DNA from: Thermoguttaceae bacterium
GTDB lineage: Bacteria; Planctomycetota; Planctomycetia; Pirellulales; Thermoguttaceae
Direction of reading: 5' to 3'
Assembly (NCBI GenBank): GCA_017447745.1
Contig: JAFSMW010000103.1
Coordinates: 1-38,999 of the forward strand
Length of the DNA: 38,999 nucleotides
Made by a program: the position numbers and the translations under genes. Position 1 is the stretch's first letter; the number at the start of each line of letters is the position of its first letter. Of the stretch, positions 8,801-16,221 are shown in pieces. A model generated the notes under the pieces. The model was not told where the DNA came from. It made no database searches and saw only the letters and a program-made list of their open reading frames with translations.

Positions 8801-9402
8801 CTTCTATCTACGAGGATGGAGGCGACAACGCCGACTATGCGACGAACTTCCGTCGCACGACGATCCGCCGCGAGGGGAACCGCGTGACGATTTCGCCGCG
8901 CAAAGGGGTCTACACGCTGAAGTTCCCGCTTGCGGCATTGCCGCAGGCTGTGAAGGTAAATGGCAAGGATTGCGCGTGGGAATACGACGCGGAGGACCTT
9001 GCCGTGGTGGTGAAGACGCCGCCGCAGGACGGCGCTCACGAGACGGTGGTGGAGCTGGCATATCCTGAGCTTGCCTGTATGACGGCCTCTTATCTTTCGG
9101 GTTTGAAGGGCGAACACACCCGCATTGCCGCTCTTACGGAGGACTTCAGACTTGCCCTCGCCGGTCGCCCCTGGCCGAAAGCCGCCGCCAACCTTCCGAC
9201 TTCGTGGCAGGTCGTCTGGAAGACGCGCGATGCGATTGCGGCGCATCCCGACGACGCGGCGAAGTTGCTTGCCGAGCGCGACGCCGCGTTGAAGGAATTT
9301 GCGGAGAAGGACTGGCCGCGGCTTGAAAATACGTTCACGCCAGAGTTCATCACGCGCATGCGTTCGTGGATTGAAACATCCAAGTGTCTTTGCGTTCAAT
9401 AA
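5866..9402 (+). CDS. Secreted GH31 alpha-glycosidase with N-terminal LamG-like domain, probably horizontally acquired
   Basis: AAAGGA at 5851-5856 supports the ATG. A signal peptide covers residues 1-22. A beta-rich LamG/concanavalin-like region (about 70-275) precedes the GH31 core: N-terminal beta-sandwich (about 300-480), TIM barrel (about 490-830) and C-terminal sheets (to about 1060). Asp675 in FWLDWQ is the likely nucleophile and Asp735 in FSGDGESSW the likely acid/base. YWGHDLGGH and RWMQCGVFTPIFRTH are further family signatures. Members include alpha-xylosidases, alpha-glucosidases and alpha-galactosidases; specificity cannot be read here. Base composition and codons (GAG, AAG, CGC, TTC heavy) differ from the flanking genes (GAA, AAA, GTC heavy), which suggests transfer, perhaps from a Kiritimatiellae-like source. 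Two oddities: an AT-rich palindromic insertion at 8745-8808, and a C-terminus (MRSWIET and after) that reads through a degenerate CRISPR repeat and spacer, so the native stop may be lost. Confidence 0.85.
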   Translation: MRKLLTIGAAVALFAQLAAQAAVPSLELSLEQNVIKVTDSSRALDGASGLYLVWDSTDRGTDLNAWPAANRVQYSGTIPSADSVYEFSRAGIPEGRSFRVLATGEVRLLEEGGWVYVGKNQYIDTGIKATDVHGLSIKFQYSPNDYQMADGNAWASLIGSLPTDDFTIGRKANGADGQFYMRYRGESLKADGKTPDLMFSLGDLNAPHAIALANRTAMLDGKTVMSDLASDSIGSHTDAGTILLGCSWNDDCNRGLSQRYCHAKWYSVRLDDANGKAIINLVPARRGGEGVLWDTVSRKAFANAGTGALAFSGNAGAEVEGSETVCAASCAVALGNTQIVGKARFTLLTDRMIRCEWSEDGSFEDRPSLTFINRVMPPVKHTFTRKGDGAVIETERMRVEWKGGPFSAENLTVNGVAALEEDKENLLGTMRTIDRRSSIQDLLPLMEKGVLSRRGVTVVDDTNKPLFVKGGDYWKEWVEERPRRENGAYQDLTVFAYGHDYKGCLGDYVKVAGRIPLPPRWAFGYWWSRFWNDTESDYRQAVREMNSVGIPVDVCVIEMYWHENWDIAERPDMVQPLGGQMWGWGGYTWNKRYFPDPAGMFRFLHDEGLHAPLNMHPACGIPDCEDVFPRFAKDYGWKGKGVIPYRGDEERWAEVYFKDIIEPLEALGVDCFWLDWQQWLMSKGKPTLSNTFWLNHLFATHDATRLRDGGVKRPIIYHRWGGLGSHRYQIGFSGDGESSWRMLEAIPWFTATASNVGYGYWGHDLGGHNRPQFKREENGELFTRWMQCGVFTPIFRTHPSKDSLAERRPWKYADHFFILRETYRLRYRLAPYIYTAARQAYDTGVCLCRPMYYDWPEEDAAYEAINQYMFGDDILVAPVTKPVDPVTKEAEVEVWLPKGAWYDASRGEIVEGGRKLTRGYTVEETPWFVKAGAVIPMYPDSVNRLGNPGTDDLVLFCAPCQDFGSGEHIERVEGSVFSTSIYEDGGDNADYATNFRRTTIRREGNRVTISPRKGVYTLKFPLAALPQAVKVNGKDCAWEYDAEDLAVVVKTPPQDGAHETVVELAYPELACMTASYLSGLKGEHTRIAALTEDFRLALAGRPWPKAAANLPTSWQVVWKTRDAIAAHPDDAAKLLAERDAALKEFAEKDWPRLENTFTPEFITRMRSWIETSKCLCVQ
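8745..8808 (+). repeat. AT-rich, palindrome-containing in-frame insertion inside the GH31 gene
   Basis: In a GC-rich gene this stretch abruptly uses AGT, ATA, GTA and CGT codons. It contains GAAGTG...CACTTC arms (8786-8804) and loosely repeated GAACATATA/GAACGTGTA units. It adds about 20 residues (roughly residues 961-981) just before the IYEDGGDN motif. GH31 proteins usually reach this motif directly from the preceding strand. Confidence 0.5.
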
Positions 9403-9513
9403 TTTGCGTTTGTCGTCGCACGCTCTATGCGTGCGTGGATTGAAACCAAACATCTGTTGAAATTACTTTCGTAACCTTACCGTCGCACGCCTTGTGCGTG
9501 CGAGGATTAAAAC
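9346..9513 (+). CRISPR. Short degraded CRISPR array, type I-C-like repeats
   Basis: The central repeat at 9415-9446 is 32 bp, with stem CGCACGC/GCGTGCG and the conserved tail GTGGATTGAAAC typical of type I-C repeats. A second copy at 9482-9513 keeps the stem but has an AGGATTAAAAC tail, as degenerate terminal repeats often do. A third unit at 9346-9377 matches only in its last 20 bases (19 of 20) and lies inside the GH31 reading frame. The spacers are 9378-9414 (37 nt) and 9447-9481 (35 nt). No cas gene is present in the window. Confidence 0.8.
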
Positions 9514-9656
9514 GCCCATTATTTCTACTGTGGTAGATAGCCCTTAGCTCCCTTTTTGATATTTTACCTAAATTATCACGGTCAGCAATCGTTTTCAAAA
9601 TCTTAACGGTATTGAAATGCGCGAGTTAGCTAAAACACAAGGACGGCAATTCTCTC

Positions 9657-9685
9657 TTGACTTATACACTCAAAAGCGCTATTAT
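9657..9685 (+). promoter_or_regulatory. Putative promoter of the pseudo-receiver gene
   Basis: TTGACT (9657-9662) and TATTAT (9680-9685) are separated by 17 bp. A start near 9692 would give a leader of about 65 nt to the ATG at 9757. The rest of 9514-9756 shows no gene. Confidence 0.5.
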
Positions 9686-9756
9686 TCCTCAAGGTTTGTT
9701 TTGCAACGGAATGCGGAACCGATTTTGATAATTGACTTTAATTGATTCAATTGGCT

Positions 9757-10689
9757 ATGTCTATAACAGCGCAATCGACGTATAGCGTTCGTCTCAACGG
9801 GGGGAAAAACGGATTGGCTCCCCGGAAAGGCGCGACGAAGTCCGTTCGAGGGCAGTTTCATATCCCCAAGTCGATGAGGGCGCTGTATATTTCCGTTTCC
9901 AACCGGACGGGGTCGTGGCTGGCGAAGGCGTTCAAGTCGGAGAAATCCGTCAACGTCGAATTGGATGAGGTTTGCGGGGCGTCTGAAGGGCTCAACGCGC
10001 TGCGGCAGTCCGTTTACGACGTCGTTATTGTCTGTCACACTCCGGGCGAGCTGGACGCGCCGGATTTCATCGCGGCGTATCGCGCTTCCGGAATTTACGC
10101 AGCGGCGCTGGTCGTTGGCGACAAGGACGATGCGGAACTCAAGTCCCGCTGCTATCAGGTCGGGGCGGACGATTATCTGTGCATCTATTCCACGACGGTT
10201 CGCAACCTGCTCTGGGCGATGGCGCGCGCGTTAAAGCGGTTTCGGCTGGAAGAGGAGAACTCTCGATTCGTCAAAGAGAAAAAACAGCTTGTCGCCCGGG
10301 AGAAAGAGGAAGCGACGGCAATGCTTATCGAACAGCGGTCGATGGCAGAGTCGATCGACGGCTTTTACAACAAAGATTCCGGTTCCCCGCCGCAGGTTCC
10401 GCCGCAGGCAAAACAAAATTTTCTGCAAATGTACGAGGATCTGCTCCGATCTTACGTTGTCATGGGCGCCGGCAGCATGACAAAACAGCTTTCTGGCATA
10501 GCGTCTCTGTTAGCGAAAGGCGGGATTTCCGCCCGGGAAGCGATGTCGATACATCTGGAATGCGTCGGATCCATGATCGATTCCAACGGCGGCCGTTCGT
10601 CGCGTCACGTTATGGCTCGCGCCGACGAACTGATCATGGAACTGCTCGTTCATCTGACGGAAGAGTACAGGAAGTTAGGCAGTAAATGA
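9757..10689 (+). CDS. Atypical receiver-domain (pseudo-receiver) protein with coiled coil
   Basis: I chose the ATG at 9757; a TTG at 9742 is an in-frame alternative, and neither has a clear Shine-Dalgarno. After a basic N-terminus, residues 30-150 fit a CheY-like receiver: YISVSNRT, YDVVIVCHTPGELD, AALVVGDKDD and GADDYL. The phosphoacceptor position carries Cys93 instead of Asp, and the Lys that normally follows GADDYL is missing. Phosphorylation is therefore unlikely. A charged coiled coil (about 165-205) leads to a helical C-terminal domain (220-310) that I do not recognise. The protein is cytoplasmic, with no output domain such as HTH or GGDEF, so it may act by protein-protein contact. It stands alone, downstream of the CRISPR remnant and with a repeat-rich gap after it. 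Confidence 0.7.
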   Translation: MSITAQSTYSVRLNGGKNGLAPRKGATKSVRGQFHIPKSMRALYISVSNRTGSWLAKAFKSEKSVNVELDEVCGASEGLNALRQSVYDVVIVCHTPGELDAPDFIAAYRASGIYAAALVVGDKDDAELKSRCYQVGADDYLCIYSTTVRNLLWAMARALKRFRLEEENSRFVKEKKQLVAREKEEATAMLIEQRSMAESIDGFYNKDSGSPPQVPPQAKQNFLQMYEDLLRSYVVMGAGSMTKQLSGIASLLAKGGISAREAMSIHLECVGSMIDSNGGRSSRHVMARADELIMELLVHLTEEYRKLGSK

Positions 10690-10983
10690 AAGGCGGTAAT
10701 GAAGCGACCAACGGGAGCGGAATTACGCATTCGCCGGAACGGCGAACAAAACGTCTGGATTACCATAAACCATTGATATTGCCAATTGATAAAAGACGGC
10801 AATGGTACGCCCGGGCAAATCTCACGCGGAGACGCGGAGGAAGTTCGCGAAGTTTTAAAATCTATGCGTCCTTTGCGTTCTTTGCGGCTTACAATTCTTT
10901 TGCAAGAAAGATCAAAGCGACCAACGGGAGCGGTGGTAATATATCTCGCGCACAGCGCGGACTGGGAGCGGCGCCTCGCCGCC
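10689..10983. repeat. Repeat-rich gap: family B copies and nonamer repeats
   Basis: AGCGACCAACGGGAGCGG occurs at 10703-10720 and again at 10915-10932. The second copy continues into a hairpin-rich module ending GGGAGCGGCGCCTCGCCGCC. Between them, nonamer-like units (CTTTGCGTT, CTTTGCGGC at 10871-10888) face partly complementary units at 10822-10852. An open frame of 126 codons here consists of repeat sequence and is not a credible gene. Confidence 0.65.
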
Positions 10984-11016
10984 CTTTTTTGAAAAAAAAG
11001 GTTCTTCACCTCAAAC

Positions 11017-11112
11017 TCCCCTTCCAAAAAACTTTAGTAAGGGGAGAAATTATCAGTACGAAGTAAAAATAATCAATCGGTGAAAATCCGTCTAATCCGT
11101 CAAATCCGTGAA
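11017..11112. repeat. Inverted repeat and nonamer direct repeats downstream of the GH51 gene
   Basis: CTCCCCTT and AAGGGGAG (about 11018-11045) form a hairpin. It is followed at 11074-11112 by about four 9-base units built on AATCCGTCA. No gene is visible from 10690 to 11139. The hairpin could end transcripts from either side but lacks a clean T run. Confidence 0.5.
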
Positions 11113-11139
11113 CGAACTGAACTTGCAAAACGCTCGCTG

Positions 11140-13008
11140 CTACTTCGCTACCCGTACTCCCGCCTGCGACGCCGGGGCGAGGACGATTTCACAGAAGTCG
11201 CCGTCGAACTTGACCTCGCAGGGCTTTCTCTCGTATCGGCAGCCGGTTTCTAACCCGTTGGGAATGAGCGATTCCGCCGCGACGACTTTGTTTCTCCCGC
11301 CGACAGGAATGCGGAACGTCCGGCTTTCCGTCGTCGAGAAGTTATAGAACGTCATGTACCGCGAGCCGTCCTGGGCGTCTGTTACAAATGCGTCGGCGGG
11401 TAAATCGGAGACGTCAGCAGGAACGCCGCCGACGTGTCCTTTCCAAAGACGCATCGCCTCGCCAACCGACGTCAGATGGCTTTCAAACGGGGTTACGTTA
11501 ATCGCCTGTTCGTTAACAGCCTGGAAGTAACAGACGAACTTTAAGCCGCACGCTTCCCAGTTCCGCATAAAGCTGTTGATCATCTTGGCTGCGTACAGTC
11601 CTTCGACAATGCCCTCGGTTCGATACCAGGCGTACCACAGGTTCCATTCGTCGTACGAAATGCCGATATTGACGGGGACTTGCTCGCGGCACCGTTTCAG
11701 AGCAGCAAGCGCGTTGTCAGCGTCGCGGGAAACCTCGTTAAACAGCGCGGCGGTCGTTTCCGACGTGGAATAGTCGTAGAAGGCGTTCCAGTGATCGTAA
11801 CGGTGATAGGAAATAATCGGCGCGACGTCCGCCAAGGGCTTTGCGGATTCTTCAATCCAGGTCTTGTTGGGATACGGTCCTGATGCGGTAATGACCAGTT
11901 CCGGATCGACCTTGAGCATCGCCTCCGCATGCGGACGAACCATGTCCGTGTATCCCTTCGCTCCCTTCGGACCTTCCATGTGAGAGAACCCCATTTCATT
12001 GCCCAGCGACCACATCTTTACGCGTCCTTTGCACGCTTTGACCCAGTCTGCGGAGTCCTGCGGGGACTCCCAGGCGGCGTTAATCGTAAAGAACGGCTGT
12101 GCGCCGATCTTCTCGCACAGGGCAATGACGTCTTCCATGCCGATGTCGTTGGAATCGTATCCGAGGAAATGAGGCTGCGTCTCGATTTCGGTATAGGAGT
12201 CCAGCGGAGCGCGTTCGTCGGGATCTTCGATCAGCCCGTCGCGCCAGCGGTATTCGCCTGCGAAGTTGCCGCCGGGCCATCGGATAATGGAAGCGCCAAT
12301 GTCGCGCAGATTCTCGACAACGTCCGCTCGCATTCCGTGGAAGTTGTCCGCCGGCAGGATCGAGACAGCCCCGATAGCGCAGTAATGGCGTCCCTTAACG
12401 CCGACGAAAATCTTCGCCATCGTATCTTTCTCGATTGTAAAATCGAACGCGATGCGAGTCCACGCCCCGGCGTTGGGCGTGTTGACGGTAAAGTCTTTTT
12501 CCGCCAGAACTTTGCCGTCAGCGTCTGTTACACGTAGCGTCATGACAGCGTCTACCGGATGATGCGTACTGACGACGGCTTTGAACGTGTGCGCTACACC
12601 GCCGCGAATTCCGATTTTGCCCTGGGTTATACCCGCTTCGCCGTTGGGATCCAGAGAGCCGACAATCTGACAGGCTCTTTCGTTTCGACGGGGCATGGCG
12701 CTGCCCGCCGCGTGACGAGTACAGCTGAAAGACGCGTTGTGATAGAACGCTTTCGTTCCGTACGGCTCCCACATCATCGCAACGCCGTCGCGAGAAGGTT
12801 TCCCGGCGAACTTGCGATTCTTCACCAGCTGAGCGGAAATCCCGCCCTGAACGGCTGACCGCGTATGTTCAAGGTTCTGCCCGAAGATGAACGCCGGTAT
12901 CGGCTGTTTCGCGCTGGGGGCGTTGTCTGCTCTTCCAATTTCTGCCATTGTTACAGCCGCAACGACGGCGATTGCAAGCAGTACTGTCGATTTAATAACT
13001 CTTTTCAT
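11140..13008 (-). CDS. Secreted GH51 alpha-L-arabinofuranosidase-like glycosidase
   Basis: The signal peptide covers about residues 1-27. FGQNLEHTRSAVQGG near the mature N-terminus, a carbohydrate-binding-like beta domain (about 90-200) and IRWPGGNFAGEYRWRDG at the barrel start are typical of GH51. The predicted acid/base is Glu338 in WSLGNEM and the nucleophile Glu454 in ISYDEWN; the spacing of 116 residues fits the family. A C-terminal beta-sandwich follows (about 530-622). GH51 enzymes release arabinofuranose from arabinan, arabinoxylan or oligosaccharides. The export signal suggests periplasmic trimming. The gene follows the Tat-exported isomerase-like gene in the same direction after 113 bp, so cotranscription is plausible. 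No Shine-Dalgarno is evident. Confidence 0.88.
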   Translation of the reverse strand: MKRVIKSTVLLAIAVVAAVTMAEIGRADNAPSAKQPIPAFIFGQNLEHTRSAVQGGISAQLVKNRKFAGKPSRDGVAMMWEPYGTKAFYHNASFSCTRHAAGSAMPRRNERACQIVGSLDPNGEAGITQGKIGIRGGVAHTFKAVVSTHHPVDAVMTLRVTDADGKVLAEKDFTVNTPNAGAWTRIAFDFTIEKDTMAKIFVGVKGRHYCAIGAVSILPADNFHGMRADVVENLRDIGASIIRWPGGNFAGEYRWRDGLIEDPDERAPLDSYTEIETQPHFLGYDSNDIGMEDVIALCEKIGAQPFFTINAAWESPQDSADWVKACKGRVKMWSLGNEMGFSHMEGPKGAKGYTDMVRPHAEAMLKVDPELVITASGPYPNKTWIEESAKPLADVAPIISYHRYDHWNAFYDYSTSETTAALFNEVSRDADNALAALKRCREQVPVNIGISYDEWNLWYAWYRTEGIVEGLYAAKMINSFMRNWEACGLKFVCYFQAVNEQAINVTPFESHLTSVGEAMRLWKGHVGGVPADVSDLPADAFVTDAQDGSRYMTFYNFSTTESRTFRIPVGGRNKVVAAESLIPNGLETGCRYERKPCEVKFDGDFCEIVLAPASQAGVRVAK

Positions 13009-13121
13009 AGGATTTTTTAGTAAATGGTTAATACTTTAACAACGAAATCGTCGTTCGGGGTTCCGTTTTTGTTTTCTTCCCGAACGTCGAAATAATGTCA
13101 CGATATTCTAATTATGAATTA

Positions 13122-14636
13122 TCAGCAGTTTCCCTTCCACTCGTATTTGTACAGTTGGGCGAACATCTTGAACCAGCGCGCTCGTTCCGGTTCGGTCAGG
13201 AACAGAATTGGGTGCGGACCGCGGTACATGTTACAGACGTTTTCCAGCTTGTCCATGTCCATTCTGAATCGGGTCGTACAGCCGCCCGCCTGGGTGAACT
13301 CCGGAGAGTTGACGATTCGTCCGGTATAAGCGGATAAAATACCGTCAACGGTGAACTTGGCAATCAGACCAGGCGCGTTTTCCGGCATTCGACCGTCAAT
13401 CGCCGCGGTCTTGGGCAGCATGTGAGCAAACGGACGAATATAGAACGGCAGTTCCGGCTTGTTCTCGTACGAGGGGTACATCTGCAGCGGCGTTGTGCAG
13501 TGGGATCCGTAGTACTGGTTTCGTTCCACGTCGAATTCCGGATTGTGAAGGAACCCGCCCCGGTCAAGGAGATGATTTCCCAGCATAATCGTAATGAGGG
13601 AATCCATCTGGTCTTCGCACGCGCAGGGCGACAGCGCGCTGTTGAGCAGCGAAAAGCCAATGCACGGCTTGCGTTCTTTGAGCATGAGGCATTTAATTGT
13701 AACAGCGTCGGCGTTGTAACGCTTTTTGAGCGCTTGAATGGTCAGATAGGAACGGATTCCGTGGTTGATGTACTGATCTTCAACGTCAATGACCTTGAGG
13801 GCTTTGGCTTTGAGCGCCTTTGCCATCTCGATCAGTTCCGGGGAGTCGGCGACCGAATCAAACATTGCATTGTAGATTTCCGCTGGGACGCCAGCGATTT
13901 CGACGTTCAGTCGGTTGGGATTGGAGCAGGACGGGATGGTAATCTTTTCGGGATACGCCCCAACGCGAATCATTCGGCTTTGCGACAGCTTTTTATGGGC
14001 GTTGACCGCTCGAAGCGCGCCTTCAATCGCCGACCAGTTCTCAAAGGAATGGATAAAGAGCAGATTGGGATTGTTGGCAAGCGACTGATTGGGAAGCTGA
14101 TGGTTGCACCCGACGGGAACGTAGACGACGGCGGGCAGTTCCATTTTCGTGCACATGTCAGACGCCCAGGGCTGCATCGTGTTCCAGAAACAGAAGAGAA
14201 ACACCGCATCCGGCTGGTTCTGCTTCATTTTTTCGACAAATTCAGACGCCGCCGCTTTTTTATAGAACGTCGGATAGAACGTGACATTCATACCCAGCCT
14301 GGCGTTGATTTCCTCGATTTTGGCGCGAAACTGCTTTTCCCGTTCGGCGGGTTCGTAATACGGACCCGGATACGTTGACCAGTGATGAACAGCCCAGGAG
14401 TCTTCAAACTCGCCAGCGTCGACGACTTCGCGCGGCGGGTACATAAACGCGACGACAACGTTCGCCGGCGACTTGGGAAGCGGCTTGAACTCTTCGCTGA
14501 CGTCTCTTAGATCTTCAGCGCTCAAAATGCCGGACATGGTCGTCGACGCCACGACAGCAGCGGTCGCCCCGGTTTTCAAAAAATCGCGGCGGGATACGCC
14601 GTCGCTATGGTCTGAACTGCAACAAGATTCACACAT
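13122..14636 (-). CDS. Tat-exported L-fucose/L-arabinose isomerase-like protein
   Basis: AAGGAG at 14644-14649 supports the start. The N-terminus carries a twin-arginine signal (SRRDFLK at residues 15-21, then a hydrophobic AAVVASTTMSG stretch). The mature part resembles the FucI/AraA-fold family: an N-terminal Rossmann-type region (VVVAFMYPP, DAVFLFCFWNT, LPAVVYVPVG), a middle region with DVEDQYINHG and a C-terminal region with CTTPLQMYPSY and RPFAHMLPKT. Classical FucI and AraA are cytoplasmic ketol isomerases. Export of a relative is unusual but seen in planctomycetes, and the function may not be isomerisation. It precedes a GH51 arabinofuranosidase, which fits pentose or deoxysugar metabolism. 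The six Cys residues spread over the first 250 positions may matter outside the cell. Confidence 0.75.
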   Translation of the reverse strand: MCESCCSSDHSDGVSRRDFLKTGATAAVVASTTMSGILSAEDLRDVSEEFKPLPKSPANVVVAFMYPPREVVDAGEFEDSWAVHHWSTYPGPYYEPAEREKQFRAKIEEINARLGMNVTFYPTFYKKAAASEFVEKMKQNQPDAVFLFCFWNTMQPWASDMCTKMELPAVVYVPVGCNHQLPNQSLANNPNLLFIHSFENWSAIEGALRAVNAHKKLSQSRMIRVGAYPEKITIPSCSNPNRLNVEIAGVPAEIYNAMFDSVADSPELIEMAKALKAKALKVIDVEDQYINHGIRSYLTIQALKKRYNADAVTIKCLMLKERKPCIGFSLLNSALSPCACEDQMDSLITIMLGNHLLDRGGFLHNPEFDVERNQYYGSHCTTPLQMYPSYENKPELPFYIRPFAHMLPKTAAIDGRMPENAPGLIAKFTVDGILSAYTGRIVNSPEFTQAGGCTTRFRMDMDKLENVCNMYRGPHPILFLTEPERARWFKMFAQLYKYEWKGNC

Positions 14637-14712
14637 TTTACTGCTCCTTAAAGTAAATTGAGGAAGGATAACAAGGCGAAAACCAAAATCGATTCTGGAA
14701 CTTCAAGTCCCT

Positions 14713-14740
14713 TTTATACAAATGATTGTATCAGAAGCAA
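14713..14740 (-). promoter_or_regulatory. Putative promoter of the FucI-like/GH51 operon
   Basis: On the - strand TTGCTT (14735-14740) and TATAAA (14713-14718) are 16 bp apart. Just downstream, around 14697-14711, GGAACTTCAAGTCCC is a near-perfect inverted repeat that could be an operator. Confidence 0.4.
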
Positions 14741-14816
14741 AGAGTAATTTCAAGAGTTCTACCGGAAAAGAAAGGGGAAAATATGGAAAAAGGGATGTAT
14801 GGAGTGCGACGCGGCG

Positions 14817-16124
14817 CTATTCTCCAAAGATCCTTTCCAATCGCTCTTTGGCGGAGTGGAAGTCGTCGGGATCGTCGACGTTTTGCTGTAAGAAGTCAAT
14901 CATGGCGGGACGAAGGCGAATGGCTTCGTCGACCATCGGGTTCGAGCCGTGTTTGTACGCGCCGATAGAAATCAGGTCTTCGCTGTCGTTGTAAACGGCT
15001 AACGCCTGACGGAACGATCGGGCAGCGCGGCGCAGTTTGGAATCGGTCAGGTCGTTCGCCAGTCGGCTGACGCTTTTGAGAATGTCGATTGCAGGGAATC
15101 GCCCAGCTTGCGCGATTTTTCTCGACAGCCAGACGTGCCCGTCGAGAAGACCGCGGACAGTGTCGGCGACCGGCTCGTTTTCGTCGTCGCCTTCAACCAG
15201 AACCGTGTAAAAAGCGGTGATTGACCCTTTCTCCGTTCGACCGGCGCGTTCCAGAAGCGGAGCCATCGCGGCGAAAACACTGGGCGGATACCCGCGCGCC
15301 GCAGCCGGTTCGCCCGCCGCCAAGCCCACTTCACGCTTCGCCTGAGCGAATCGCGTTAAAGAGTCCATCAGGAGCAAAACGTCTTTGCCCTGATCGCGAA
15401 AATGCTCTGCAATTGCGGTCGCAGTGTAACAGGACAGCTCGCGTTTAATCGCCGGTTCGTCTGACGTCGAAACGACAATCACGCTTTTCGCCAGTCCTTC
15501 CGCGCCGAGATTGGAGTCGATAAATTCGTTAAGTTCCCGACCGCGCTCTCCGACAAGCCCCAGAACAATCACGTCTGCCTTGGAGTATCGCGCCATCATG
15601 CCCAACAGCGTGCTTTTCCCGACGCCTGACCCGGCGAAGATGCCCAAGCGCTGTCCGCGTCCGCAAGTCAGAAGAGCGTCGATGGCGCGAACGCCAGTAG
15701 AAAAAATCTGGTCGATACGCGGGCGTTTGTGCGCCTGCGGAGCCGGGTTGACAAACGAGACGCGCTGCGGCAGCAGCATGGGCGCGCCGTCGTCGACCGG
15801 TTCGCCAAACGCGTCGACGATTCTGCCCAACAGTTCGTCGCCGATTTTCAGCTTCGGTTCTGAACGAAACAGACGAATGGCGCTCCCGCTGCGGACGCCG
15901 GTTAGAGAATCGTAGGGACTAAGTAACGTCTGATTGTCACGAAACCCAATCGTCTGAGCGTAAATCGGCTTCATGCCCGGTCGGCTTATTTCCGCAACCG
16001 CGCCGACGGGTACTGGAAACCCTTCCGCGACAACCGTCTGACCGATCGTCTGAACGACGGTTCCAGTCAACGCCATCGGGTTGATTTCGTTAAGCTGATT
16101 TATATACGATTGGATGTTGTTCAT
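14817..16124 (-). CDS. fliI: Flagellar type III secretion ATPase FliI
   Basis: FliI powers export of flagellar axial proteins as a hexameric F1-beta-like ATPase. Its 435 residues are the family's normal length. Visible motifs are the beta-barrel N-terminus (to about 90), IVDAFGEPVDDG, Walker A GSGVGKST (165-172), the catalytic GERGREL (Glu193), Walker B LLLMD (250-254), and AAGEPAAARGYPPSVF with the typical C-terminal helical domain. It lies 95 bp downstream of fliH in the same direction. That gap is filled by an inverted pair of heptamer repeats, so the pair may still be one operon with a large hairpin in the message. No other flagellar gene is in the window. No Shine-Dalgarno is visible, and the start codon touches the repeat. 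Confidence 0.95.
   Translation of the reverse strand: MNNIQSYINQLNEINPMALTGTVVQTIGQTVVAEGFPVPVGAVAEISRPGMKPIYAQTIGFRDNQTLLSPYDSLTGVRSGSAIRLFRSEPKLKIGDELLGRIVDAFGEPVDDGAPMLLPQRVSFVNPAPQAHKRPRIDQIFSTGVRAIDALLTCGRGQRLGIFAGSGVGKSTLLGMMARYSKADVIVLGLVGERGRELNEFIDSNLGAEGLAKSVIVVSTSDEPAIKRELSCYTATAIAEHFRDQGKDVLLLMDSLTRFAQAKREVGLAAGEPAAARGYPPSVFAAMAPLLERAGRTEKGSITAFYTVLVEGDDENEPVADTVRGLLDGHVWLSRKIAQAGRFPAIDILKSVSRLANDLTDSKLRRAARSFRQALAVYNDSEDLISIGAYKHGSNPMVDEAIRLRPAMIDFLQQNVDDPDDFHSAKERLERIFGE

Positions 16125-16219
<95 letters not shown>

Positions 16220-16221
<2 letters not shown>

Noticed and set aside
6664..9453. 929-codon antisense frame opposite the GH31 gene
   Set aside because: A shadow of a GC-rich coding sequence; rich in Arg/His/Val with no domain, and the + strand frame has clear catalytic motifs.
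10686..11066. Open frame of 126 codons on the + strand after the pseudo-receiver gene
   Set aside because: It is composed of the family B and nonamer repeats plus poly-Lys from an A-rich stretch; there is no protein-like pattern.
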